Source: Planctomycetota bacterium
GTDB taxonomy: Bacteria > Planctomycetota > GCA-002687715 > DRQF01
Direction of reading: 5' to 3'
Length of the DNA stretch: 62,019 nt
Assembly (NCBI GenBank): GCA_011369445.1
Contig: DRQF01000090.1
Location: forward strand, 1 to 62,019
Position 1 is the first letter of the stretch, and each line of letters opens with the position of its first letter. This document shows positions 1 to 9,300 of this stretch, piece after piece. The notes below the pieces were generated by a model. The model saw only the letters and a program-made list of their open reading frames with translations. It did no database searches and was not told the DNA's origin. The position numbers and the translations under genes were made by a program.

Positions 1-2067
1 AACGAACTCTATGATCTCGAAGGCGATCCCCGAGAGGAGAACAACTTGGCCGGTCAGGGATTGGACCCGGAAGTCTGGCTCGACGCCGCGGTCACGGTCT
101 TCAAGGAGGAGTCGGACACCCTCATCCGCAGCGGAAAGGAGGAGACGGTCGAGGAGAAGCTGCAGCGCGCTCGGTCGGTTCTCTCCGTCAAAGCCATCCC
201 GGCCAAGTGCAATGCTCTTCTTCGGCTCCTCCTCGAGAAGGATCCGGATCTGAACTCGTTCTTCAAGGATGTGTGGAGCGATCCCGACCAGCACTACCTT
301 CTGAAGAATCTGATCGTCCTGATGGCGCCCGAAGTCCTCGGCGAGGATTTCCCGCGAGCGGCTGAAGAGATCGCGAAGAAACCGTTCTCCGCGGGCACGC
401 TCGTAGCCCTCCTCGAAGTCATCGAGCAGAACGTGAAGGAGGGACCCCCGAGGTCGCTGAAGGACGCGCTCGCCCGGCTCCTTGCCGCTCCCCACGGGGT
501 CGCCCGCCGCGCCGCCGAGGTGCTCGCCCATTGGGGAGATCCGAGGGGGCGAAGCATCCTCGAGGTGGATCTCTGGAGCCACGATCCGGTCCTTGCGCGC
601 CGCGCCGCCGTGGCCCTCGCCAGGCTGGAGTCCCCGGCGGGGGAAAGCATTCTCGCGGAGGCCGTCCAGCGTGACCTGGGGGACACTCAGGCCGTGGCGG
701 CCGTGGTGCGCGCCTTGACGCGACTTCGAAGCAAGAGTGTCCTTCCGACCCTCATGGAGGTGGCGCAGAACCGCTACCTGAGCTACGAGATCAAGCGGGC
801 AGTGTTGAAATACCTCGAGAGTCTGGAGCGTCCGGACGAGGGGGAGTTCGGTTGGGTGGGCCTGTTGGCAGGCTGGGATCCCGAGGTGGGTCGTCTCGTG
901 GGGGAGGCGGTCGAAAAACGAATGGGAAGTGAACGCCTCATGGCGCTGCGAAAGGCCGCGCGGCGTGCCGACTCGGCCAGAGAGTTGGGAAAGCAGGGGC
1001 GGGGGCTCGATGCCGCCCGCGCCTTTCTGGCCGCGGCGGAGGACATGAGAACGCGCGAGGGACGAGGGCGATTCCTGGTGGAAGCGGGACGACAAGCCGG
1101 GTGGGTCGGAAGGGCCGGGCAAGCGGTGCTGGAGGAGGTCTTGCTCCGATTGAGGGACGCATTTCCCGGCCCGGACGGGCCGCCCCTCACCCCTTTGAGC
1201 AGGGAGATCCTTGATCTACGACGGCGTGCCGCCAGGAATGGAACTGGGGCGGAAAGAGGCGCACTGCGGGTGGTCGAGGTGCTCCCCCTGTGTCGTCGAC
1301 CGCTTTGGGCGGGGCAGGAGATCCGCTTCGAGGTGACAGTCGAGAACACGGGCACGACCTTTCTTTCGGGGGGGGACTGGCCGGGAGCCGTCCGACTGGC
1401 CGTGGTCTGGCCGCCGAATGCGCAGGCGCCGGCGGCGCCGGCCGTGCCCTTGCCGTTTGGAGGGATCGCCCCGGGTGAGAAGGTCCGCGTCTACCTGAAC
1501 GCACGGGCTCCCTCGCGGCCCGGCGTGTTTTCGCCAAAGGTTCGCGCCCAGGCGGGGCAAAGGGGGGCGTTGGCCGTTCAGGAAAGTGAAACTCGTCTTC
1601 ATCCCGTGAGCGTGCTCGGAACGGACCCGGTCGGTCTCAAGCCGCGGGGGCTCGTGCTTTCAGGCCGCGACCTTCTTGCCCTCTCCTGGAGGAGCCAGGC
1701 CCTCGTCGGCGGCGTTCTGACTTCGGGGGGAGAAGTGGAATGGGAGGCCGTCCTTGTGGATCCTGTTCTCACACTGCCGCCACTGAAGAGCGTGAAGGGA
1801 CGCTTGACTCTGCGGGTCGAATTGGCTCTCGACAGCTTGGGACTCCTGGAGCAGGACGGGATCGAGTGCTACGCGTCATGGGACGCGGAGGGGCGTTTCC
1901 AGAAGGGCTGGCGGGCAGTGCAGGCCTTTCGACCGGACGGGAAGATGCGCGTGATCGAGTTTCAGATCCCCACGAATGCCGAGGGAATGAGCCCGCGATT
2001 CCTGCGGATCGACCCCGGAACCCTGCCCCATCTGGTCAGGATCAAGCATGTGGAGATTCTCCCTTGA
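1..2067 (+). CDS. C-terminal part of a sulfatase fused to HEAT-like repeats (5' truncated by window edge)
   Basis: The reading frame is open from base 1, so the gene begins before the window. A TTG at 46 is only an internal codon. The first residues visible, ELYDLEGDPREENNLAG, are the signature that closes the catalytic domain of type I sulfatases of the formylglycine class. About 670 further residues follow. Roughly residues 60-330 are Ala/Leu/Arg-rich paired helices that look like HEAT or armadillo repeats. The last 300 or so residues are beta-rich and resemble an Ig-like or adhesion module, ending in KHVEILP. The visible protein is 688 residues. A sulfatase hydrolyses sulfate esters on polysaccharides or glycans, normally in the periplasm or outside the cell. 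The sulfatase catalytic domain itself is not visible, so that part rests on one motif. The stop overlaps the start of the next gene by four bases, which suggests co-translation. Confidence 0.7.
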   Translation, partial: NELYDLEGDPREENNLAGQGLDPEVWLDAAVTVFKEESDTLIRSGKEETVEEKLQRARSVLSVKAIPAKCNALLRLLLEKDPDLNSFFKDVWSDPDQHYLLKNLIVLMAPEVLGEDFPRAAEEIAKKPFSAGTLVALLEVIEQNVKEGPPRSLKDALARLLAAPHGVARRAAEVLAHWGDPRGRSILEVDLWSHDPVLARRAAVALARLESPAGESILAEAVQRDLGDTQAVAAVVRALTRLRSKSVLPTLMEVAQNRYLSYEIKRAVLKYLESLERPDEGEFGWVGLLAGWDPEVGRLVGEAVEKRMGSERLMALRKAARRADSARELGKQGRGLDAARAFLAAAEDMRTREGRGRFLVEAGRQAGWVGRAGQAVLEEVLLRLRDAFPGPDGPPLTPLSREILDLRRRAARNGTGAERGALRVVEVLPLCRRPLWAGQEIRFEVTVENTGTTFLSGGDWPGAVRLAVVWPPNAQAPAAPAVPLPFGGIAPGEKVRVYLNARAPSRPGVFSPKVRAQAGQRGALAVQESETRLHPVSVLGTDPVGLKPRGLVLSGRDLLALSWRSQALVGGVLTSGGEVEWEAVLVDPVLTLPPLKSVKGRLTLRVELALDSLGLLEQDGIECYASWDAEGRFQKGWRAVQAFRPDGKMRVIEFQIPTNAEGMSPRFLRIDPGTLPHLVRIKHVEILP

Positions 2068-3161
2068 CCTCGCCACGCGTCTGGCTGCTCATCGGGGAGA
2101 AAGCGGGAGACAACACCCAGCTGCGCGCTCTCGCCAAGGCACTGGGGTGGTCGACCACCGAGAAACGCTGCCGCTATCGCCGAACGGAACTCCTGACGAA
2201 CAGGCTGCTGGGGACGACGCTGCTCGGAATGATTCGGGCCCGATCGGATCCCCTGGAACCGGAATGGCCGGATCTCGTTCTCACGGCTGGTCGGAGAAAT
2301 GAACCCATTGCGCGGTGGATTGCCAGGGAGTCGGGGGGGAGGACCCGCATCGTGCATGTCGGGCGCCCCTGGTCTTCGCCCGAACGCTTCGACCTGGTGG
2401 TCACCACGCCCCAGTACGACCTTCCCGCTTCCGATCGAGTGCTCGTCGTCGACATGCCTCTGCATGGGGTGCGGCCTGAGGCACTGGCCGAGGCGGCACG
2501 AAGTTGGAGAACACAGTTCGTCGATCTGCCGCGGCCGCGTATCGCGGTTCTGGTCGGCGGTCCGACCGGATTCATCGGATTCGGGAAACGGACCGTCGTG
2601 CGCCTCGCGCGAGAATCGGAGACCCTCGCTCGTTGGCGCGGCGGGTCACTCCTGGTGACGACCAGCGCGAGAACTCCGAGTTTCGCCGCGGATCTGCTGG
2701 AGCGGGAGCTGACCGTCCCCACACGGATCTATCCCCACGGCGGTGAGAGGAATCCGTACATGGCCTATCTCGCCCTCGCGGATGAGTTCATCGTCACCGG
2801 TGAGAGCGCGTCGATGCTCGCCGAGGCGGCCGCGACGGCCAAGCCGATCCACATCTTCGATCCCACGCGAGAAGACGGCCCCTGGAGCCGCCTGCGTCCC
2901 CGGGCTCTCGGCCGCCTCGTGAGAGAGGCCCTGGGCCCGCGCCGGATGAAACGTGACCCGCTGGGGATTCCTCGGGCCCTCGTGGAGAAGGGCCGAGCTC
3001 GCTGGCTGGGGGAAGCGCCGAGGAATGCGTCGAGGGGAACTCCGCAGACCGACGACCTCGAACGGGCGGCGTGCGCCATCCGCCGTCTGTTCCCCGAAGC
3101 AAGGGACGGGGGTGCTCAAGCCCCGTCGGATGCGTCCATGACACCGAAGGACGGGCGCTGA
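2064..3161 (+). CDS. ELM1-family putative glycosyltransferase (mitochondrial fission ELM1-like)
   Basis: The protein has 365 residues from a TTG start at 2064 that overlaps the preceding stop (TTGA). The frame is open further upstream, but that part lies inside the previous gene. The N-terminus VWLLIGEKAGDNTQ and the later VTGESASMLAEA are typical of the ELM1 family, which has a GT-B-like fold and has been proposed to act in glycosyl transfer for LPS or surface glycans. The same two motifs recur in the C-terminal domain of the gene that faces it (VWVLDDGKPGHRTQ and VTGESASMLAEA), so the two are paralogues. Its last 46 bases overlap the end of that gene on the other strand. The family's donor and acceptor are unknown, so the substrate cannot be assigned. 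It is co-directional with, and translationally coupled to, the sulfatase-HEAT gene. Confidence 0.72.
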   Translation: MTSPRVWLLIGEKAGDNTQLRALAKALGWSTTEKRCRYRRTELLTNRLLGTTLLGMIRARSDPLEPEWPDLVLTAGRRNEPIARWIARESGGRTRIVHVGRPWSSPERFDLVVTTPQYDLPASDRVLVVDMPLHGVRPEALAEAARSWRTQFVDLPRPRIAVLVGGPTGFIGFGKRTVVRLARESETLARWRGGSLLVTTSARTPSFAADLLERELTVPTRIYPHGGERNPYMAYLALADEFIVTGESASMLAEAAATAKPIHIFDPTREDGPWSRLRPRALGRLVREALGPRRMKRDPLGIPRALVEKGRARWLGEAPRNASRGTPQTDDLERAACAIRRLFPEARDGGAQAPSDASMTPKDGR

Positions 3162-5575
3162 GCCGACGGACGACGGAACTCCCCAGCGGTTCCCTTCTTC
3201 TCCTTGGGGACAAGCCCCAGGAGGCGACGGACTTCCCGCGCAACCTGCATGGCTGTCTCGGATGGGCGTCCCGGGCGAATGGGCGTGTCGTCGCCGAAGA
3301 TCCGGGCCAGACCGGCGTCCACCAGATGGCGATGCAACTGCCTGCTGTGTCCCCCGGGGCGTATCCATCCACGCGCGAGCAGACCGGCGCTGACGCGCTC
3401 CAGCCGCCTCTGGGGACGTTCGAAGCCACGTCGGTTGACGGGCCTTTTGTAGGCGCGCGCCGCGATGCGGTCGGACACCGCGCGGGCGATCAGCCGGACC
3501 CACGCCGAGGGGGTGCGCATGCTGCGAGGAAGGGGATAGATCTCGACCGGACGACCGGATGCGCACGCCTCGGCGAGCATCGACGCGCTCTCGCCGGTCA
3601 CGATCAGTCGATCCGCGAGGGCAAGGAATCCCATGAACGGATTCTCTTCACCCGGGGCGCCCGGCGTCCAGCGATAAAAACGGGTGCAGAGATCTCCGAG
3701 TGCGGCTTCGAGGGCGTCGGCGCTCGCTTTCGGAGTTCTGCGGCTCGTCGTCACCCAGATCCTTGCGCCCGCGGCGCGAGCCCGTTCCGCGACGCGTTCA
3801 CCCATCCTGCGCGCGGCCCCACTCGAAAACGAATGCTCGGCGTTCGGCCCCCCGATGAGGAGCGCCCACCGAGGCCGCCCGTCGGCATCGAGGCGGGACT
3901 CCCACTGTCCTCTTGCCTCGTCCAGCGCGGTCTGGGTGACGCGTGTGATGGGAAGGTCGACGTCCATGCGTCGTTCGTGGGGGAAGAGTTGAGCATAGCG
4001 AGGCGCCACCCCCAGATCGAAGGGGTCGTCGCGCAAAGTGCCAAGCCGCCCCCCCTGGACCACCTTGGTCTTGCCGAGGGCGGAGCGTCGAATCCACGCC
4101 GCGACGGGCGCCGTGCGACGCCCCGTGGCGATGAGCAGGTCCGGCCAAGGAGCCTGCAGCGCGGCTTTCGATTCCGCTCGAAGCGCCGCCGTCCCATGGC
4201 GAAGCCAAGCGTTCGGGAGTTCCGCAAGGACATTGAAGCGGAGCTGTTTGATCTCGTAGTCCCACCCCAATTGATGGGCGAGACCGAGCGACTGGGTGCG
4301 ATGCCCCGGCTTTCCATCATCGAGAACCCAGACCGTCGGTGTCGCGGACAGGCATCGCCCGCCGGAGCGGATCTCAGCCTCTTCGGGGGAGCCGGGAGGA
4401 AAAAGGGCCACTCGCCAATGGAGTCGGGGATTGCGTTGCGTCGCGCCTTCCATGAGCCAAGACCACCATTCGGGCCTCGACGGAACGTGCCCCACTGTGC
4501 GGGTCGCATCGCAAGGCGCAGCCACGACGGCGACGCTCGCTGCGTGCCCGAGGAGCCGGTCGATGATCCATGGGACGTCGGCGGAGGATAAGCGAGAGAG
4601 GTCTTCGGTGATGCACAGGGCGTCCCAGGTCGGTGTCTCGTCGGTCGAGGTGGCGCGCTTCAAGAACTCCGCCAAGTCCAGGTGCGTGACCTGCACAGAG
4701 GGGAGATCGATTCCCTCGAAGGCGCCGGCTTTCCCGATATGCAAGAGCGTTCTGAACCCCGACGACTGAGCGACGTCTTCCAAGAGTTCTCCCCACCAAT
4801 GGGGCGTATGGCCGGAGAAGGCCTGGTGGCTCTCGCCGATCTCATGATCCCGGCTGGGCCGGGAGGCGCTGAAGACTTGGAATGCCTCCAAGTTGGCCTC
4901 CCTCTCAAGGGCGTCCCACGGGCCACGGTCCGGATTGTCGAAATAGTAGAAGCGTTCCGGAAAGGGCTTCCATGGCTGCCGCTGGAGGGTGGTGTAGTGG
5001 AGACACCTTGTCCAACCTTCGCGATGCTCGTGATCGCGCGCATTCCATTCGGGAGGAAGCACGCCATAACAGCCCGGTTCCTTCTGCGCCCTACGAATCA
5101 GAGCGTACTTGCGACGCTTCTGGGCGCCCTCGAGCGTCCAATGCCGTCCCATCCTCTCGCAGTCCATGAGCATCACGGACGTGTCCGTGGGGCTGATGGC
5201 GAGGTAGCCGTGGGAGCCCAAATCCATGTCGAAGAGAAGCCCCGGGTCGGCCAGGTAGATCTGGTCCACGTCGTTGTAGATCGCCTTGCCCTGATAGCCT
5301 GCATAGTGCGGGATGGCGAAACGGTAATTCGTGAAACCCGTGTTCCAGAACCGACTGCGGTATCCGGGCAGGCGACTCATGAGATGGATTTCGTAGACCC
5401 GCGCCGGATCTCGCACCTTCTCGATCGACCACACGAACACGCGTTCCGGCCGATACTGTTCCGGCTGAGTTCCGAGGAAAATTCTCACGGGCGGTTTGCC
5501 GTTGGGGCGAACTCCCGGTCGAACGCCCAGGACGATGACGTCGGGAGACTCGAATTGACTGGACTTGTGGGACAT
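3116..5575 (-). CDS. Fusion protein: GT8-like glycosyltransferase + degenerate middle domain + ELM1-family domain
   Basis: The protein has 819 residues from ATG at 5575; an in-frame ATG at 5611 would add 12 mostly charged residues, and neither start has a clear ribosome-binding site. Residues about 30-280 look like a GT-A glycosyltransferase of the GT8 kind: IYNDVDQIYLADP contains the DxD metal site (DVD, about residue 102-104). Residues about 290-405 are a Rossmann-like stretch (LLHIGKAGAFEGID, then WDALCITEDL) that may be a degenerate methyltransferase or simply a linker domain; no clean SAM-binding motif is visible. Residues about 413-770 are an ELM1 domain (VWVLDDGKPGHRTQ, LLIATGRRTAPVA, VTGESASMLAEA). 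The protein therefore probably joins two glycosyl-transfer activities for a surface glycan. It is convergent with its ELM1 paralogue and overlaps its 3' end. Substrates are unknown. Confidence 0.68.
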   Translation of the reverse strand: MSHKSSQFESPDVIVLGVRPGVRPNGKPPVRIFLGTQPEQYRPERVFVWSIEKVRDPARVYEIHLMSRLPGYRSRFWNTGFTNYRFAIPHYAGYQGKAIYNDVDQIYLADPGLLFDMDLGSHGYLAISPTDTSVMLMDCERMGRHWTLEGAQKRRKYALIRRAQKEPGCYGVLPPEWNARDHEHREGWTRCLHYTTLQRQPWKPFPERFYYFDNPDRGPWDALEREANLEAFQVFSASRPSRDHEIGESHQAFSGHTPHWWGELLEDVAQSSGFRTLLHIGKAGAFEGIDLPSVQVTHLDLAEFLKRATSTDETPTWDALCITEDLSRLSSADVPWIIDRLLGHAASVAVVAAPCDATRTVGHVPSRPEWWSWLMEGATQRNPRLHWRVALFPPGSPEEAEIRSGGRCLSATPTVWVLDDGKPGHRTQSLGLAHQLGWDYEIKQLRFNVLAELPNAWLRHGTAALRAESKAALQAPWPDLLIATGRRTAPVAAWIRRSALGKTKVVQGGRLGTLRDDPFDLGVAPRYAQLFPHERRMDVDLPITRVTQTALDEARGQWESRLDADGRPRWALLIGGPNAEHSFSSGAARRMGERVAERARAAGARIWVTTSRRTPKASADALEAALGDLCTRFYRWTPGAPGEENPFMGFLALADRLIVTGESASMLAEACASGRPVEIYPLPRSMRTPSAWVRLIARAVSDRIAARAYKRPVNRRGFERPQRRLERVSAGLLARGWIRPGGHSRQLHRHLVDAGLARIFGDDTPIRPGRPSETAMQVAREVRRLLGLVPKEKKGTAGEFRRPSAQRPSFGVMDASDGA

Positions 5576-5763
5576 GCGACGACGCTCGTTACGGTCATTG
5601 GGGGGCCTCATTCACCGAGAACCCGGCCCACGGTGCCCGGCAGTCTACCGTGTCGGCGTGACAGCCGCGAGGGATGGGACTTCTCTTCCCTGCATGAAAA
5701 CCCCTGCGGGGGAGACGGGGACTTCGTAGACTCGCATGCTCAATCCAGAGGAGATGAGGATTC

Positions 5764-6372
5764 ATGGATACCTTTGAAGCCATTCGATTGCGACGATCTG
5801 TCAAGAAGTACGATCCGGACCACCGGCTGACCGAGGAAGAGGTCAAGAAGCTCTTCGAGGCCGCGATTCTCTCGCCGACGTCCTTCAACATGCAGAATTG
5901 GCGTTTCCTTCTCGTCGAGGACCCGGAGCTGCGCCAGAAGATCCGAGAAGCCTCCTTCAACCAGGCCCAGGTGACGGAGGCCAGCCTCCTCGTTTTCTTG
6001 GCGGCCGACCTGAACGCCTTCAAGAAGCAGCCGGAGCGCTACTGGCGAAACGCCCCGGAGAACGTGGCGAAGATGATGGTCGAATGGATGGTCGGATACT
6101 ATGACGGCAACGAGCAGCTGAAGCGGGACGAGGGGATCCGTTCGTGCGGGATCGCTGCTCAGACGCTCATGTTGGCGGCGAAGGCGATGGGCTACGATTC
6201 CTGTCCGATGATCGGTTTCGAGCCGGAGAAGGTGGCCGAGCTCATCCACCTGCCCGACGACCACATCCTCGTGCTCATGCTGGTGGTGGGGAAGGCGAAG
6301 GAGCCCGCTCGCGAACGTCCTGGCCAGATCCCCCTCGAAGAGGTGCTCTTCCGGGACCGATTCCCCGATTGA
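5764..6372 (+). CDS. Nitroreductase-family flavoprotein
   Basis: The protein has 202 residues, the normal size for the FMN-dependent nitroreductase family. The N-terminus IRLRRSVKKYDPD is the family's RRSxRxF-type FMN phosphate-binding segment. LSPTSFNMQNWRF matches the SPSxxNxQPW-type flavin-binding motif, and SCGIAAQTLMLAAKAMGYD is the conserved central helix. Members use NAD(P)H to reduce nitro compounds, quinones or related acceptors in the cytoplasm; the physiological substrate cannot be read from sequence. A good ribosome-binding site (GAGGAGATGAGG) lies just before the ATG. The gene stands alone: it diverges from the GT8-ELM1 fusion and converges on the MscS-type channel, with only six bases between the two stops. 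Confidence 0.88.
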   Translation: MDTFEAIRLRRSVKKYDPDHRLTEEEVKKLFEAAILSPTSFNMQNWRFLLVEDPELRQKIREASFNQAQVTEASLLVFLAADLNAFKKQPERYWRNAPENVAKMMVEWMVGYYDGNEQLKRDEGIRSCGIAAQTLMLAAKAMGYDSCPMIGFEPEKVAELIHLPDDHILVLMLVVGKAKEPARERPGQIPLEEVLFRDRFPD

Positions 6373-6378
6373 CCTCCA

Positions 6379-9300
6379 TCACCCTTCCTCGGCACCATCG
6401 ACTTGTTCCTCCGCATCTCGGAGGTCGGTGCCCGTGGCCGGCATCGATCGGATGTGGAGATCTCTTTGAGGAAACGGGATCTCGATCCCGTGTCGCCTGA
6501 AGGCGGCATCGATGGCCCCGTTCAGGTCGGAGAGCACACGGCGTCGGACAGTGATGTCCGGCGTCGTCAACCAGACGAGGAGTTCGAAGGCGAGCTCGCT
6601 TTCCCCGAACTGCCGGAACGTGACCTCGGGGCGGGGGACGGAGAGGACACGACGGTCCTGCTCTGCGACTTCGAGCAGGACTTTCTTCGCGAGCCCCACG
6701 TCGGTGCCGTAGGCCGTCCCCACCGAGACCCTGAGGCGGGTGCGCGGCTCGCCGTGAGACCAGTTGATCACGTTCTCTTCGATGAGGCGACGGTTCGGAA
6801 TGATGATGGATATTCCGTCCCGGGTTCTCACGACCGTGGCGCGAATGCTGATGGCTGTCACGTCCCCCTCGACGTCTCCGACCGTGATGATGTCGCCGAC
6901 CTTGAGAGGTCGTTCGAGGAAGAGAATCAATCCGGAGACGAAATTGGAGAGGATTTCGGTCATGCCGAAGCCGATGGCGACCCCCGCCGGAGCGAGCAGC
7001 CAGCCCAGGTCGGACATCGAGATGCCCCAAGCTCGCAGCCCCAGAACAAAACCGAGCGCAACGATGGTATAGAACGCCAGGGTGGCCCGAGCGTATCGGG
7101 TGCCGCGGCGGTTCTCGTCCGCCGGCTTTCCTCCGGTGAGGAGAAGGTCGCGGATGACGAAGCCCCCCACGAGGGCGACGGAAAAGACGACGGTCCCCCG
7201 GAGGAGATCCCCCAGGGTCGTGCTTGGCCCTCCCTTTCTTCCCTCGAGAACGACGAAACCGAGAAACTTTTTGACGGACTCGGGGGAGAGACTGAGAGCC
7301 CAGCGAAGCGCTACGAGAGTCCCGATGAGGATGAGGGCGAACGCGATCGACATGAGGAGCCGTCGCATCGCACGACTTCGCCGATCCGCCCAGCTCTTCC
7401 AGGATGGGGCGGCGGCCTCGTGTCGCCGCCGGCGGCGCGCCGTCCAGCCTTCCGCCCCGGCGGCGATGAACTGGTAGGTCAGGTTCGAAGCCAGGAGAAC
7501 GGAGAGGACGCCGAGGGACCGGAGACCCACCAAACGGCTGGCGTTGCGAAAGCCAAGGACATGAAAGACCAACAGGCCCGTCGAGACGAGAACGAGGATG
7601 GGCCAGGCGAACCTGAGGAGAGCCTGGACGAGACGGGACCAGGGTTGGTCGGCTTGCGCCGGAACCAGGGAGCGCAGGAGTTCCGCCCGGCGGCCGAACC
7701 AGACCACCACCCCGACCGTCCAGAGGAACAAAGCAGCCCAGAGGAGATCGGAAAGGTGGGAATACCCGGCGCGATCACACCACCCGATGAGCGGAACCAG
7801 GATCAACAGTCCCAGTGCGATCACCCATCGGAGCGCCAGTGAAAAGCGACGCGAGGACGATGGGGCGGCTTCAGAGTCCTCCACGGATTCGGGTCGGGGA
7901 AGTCCCACCAGAAGAGCGGAAAAGAAACGCAGGAACGCGAGGACCCCGAAGAAGCTCGCCAGGACGAAGAGAGCCGGCTCCCGGGGTAAGAGAGAGCGCG
8001 CGGCAAGTGCCATGCAGGCGTAGAGCAAGACCGCTGGAAGCGAGCGCAGAAGCGCCCATGCAAGCAGACGGAGGCGACGGGTCCAGGGGTCCTCGTCGCG
8101 GGGGGCGAAGCGTACCCATCGGGCGGGCGCAAGAAAGGAGACGAGAGCCAAAAGCAGGAGGAGGCCTGACCACAGGACAGATTTTGAAGGGAGCTCCTTC
8201 AGGACCCGGAAGGAACCCGGGAAGCGTTTCATCGCAGACGACGCTTCGGCTGCCATGGCTTGCCTGTTCTCCTTCGCACCCAGCCACGGCTCCCGCAGCC
8301 AGAAGCTGACGGTCACGAGATGGTCTTCGCGCAGTGTCAGGAGGTCCAGAGCCTTCCGCGCGACCCGCATCTCCCGATCGGCCAAGGTCTCGATGTCACC
8401 GAGAAGTTCCTTGCGGCGGCGCACTGTCTGGAGGATCTCCTCGCGGGTCTGGTTCCAGATCTTCTGGAAGGCCACGACGCGAGGCTCGCCAAAATACTGC
8501 TGAACGGTTGCCTCGCCTTCCCGCCACGATTTCTGGGCAGCGATCCATTGAGCGGCCAGCGGATCCTTGGGCGGGCTACGTGCCTCGAGAGACGATGGGG
8601 GCGTCGTCTCCTCGCCGCTGACATCGTCCGCGAGGACGTCCAAGACGGCCTCGAGCGCATCCATCCGGGACTGAACCTTGGCCATGATCCCTTGATGGCG
8701 ATCCTCGGTCTCGCGGAACCTCTGCTCGGCGCGAGTGTGTCGTCGCGCGAGGCGCCGCATCTGCGCCACGAGGAAATCGCGTCTGCGGGGGTCGAGGCGT
8801 GCCCCTCGAGGCAACCTCTCGAAGACCATGCGGTTCCGTTCTTCAATGCGCTCGTTGTCGAGACTTTCGATTTCGAGTCGCCGCTCGATACCGGCCTTGA
8901 TCGACTGTTCCTCGAACTCGAGGCCGGAGAGCGCCGCTTTGAGAGCTTCGAGCGTTGCCACCGCCTTGGGAGTCGGATGGCGCAACCGTTCGGCCTCCTT
9001 CGACTTCTCTTCCGCTTCCTTCTCCGCCTTGGCCTTCTCCATCTCGAGAGCCCGCCCGCGTGCCTCCCTGGCCGCGGCGAGCGCCAAGCGAGTGGTCTGT
9101 TCCATGAGGTCGGAGATCTCGAGCTGGAGGCGGGCATCCTCCACTCTCTTCTCGTCGATCTGAAGCAGGTTGGGGTGTTGATCGCGGTGAAGCTCGAGGG
9201 TCCTTTGCTTCAGTTCGTTCGTCAACAGATCGGCGGTGGCTACGGCGCGTTGGTTCGTCGTGGATGTCTCGTTGGCGAGAATCGCCTCGAGCGGCTCCTT

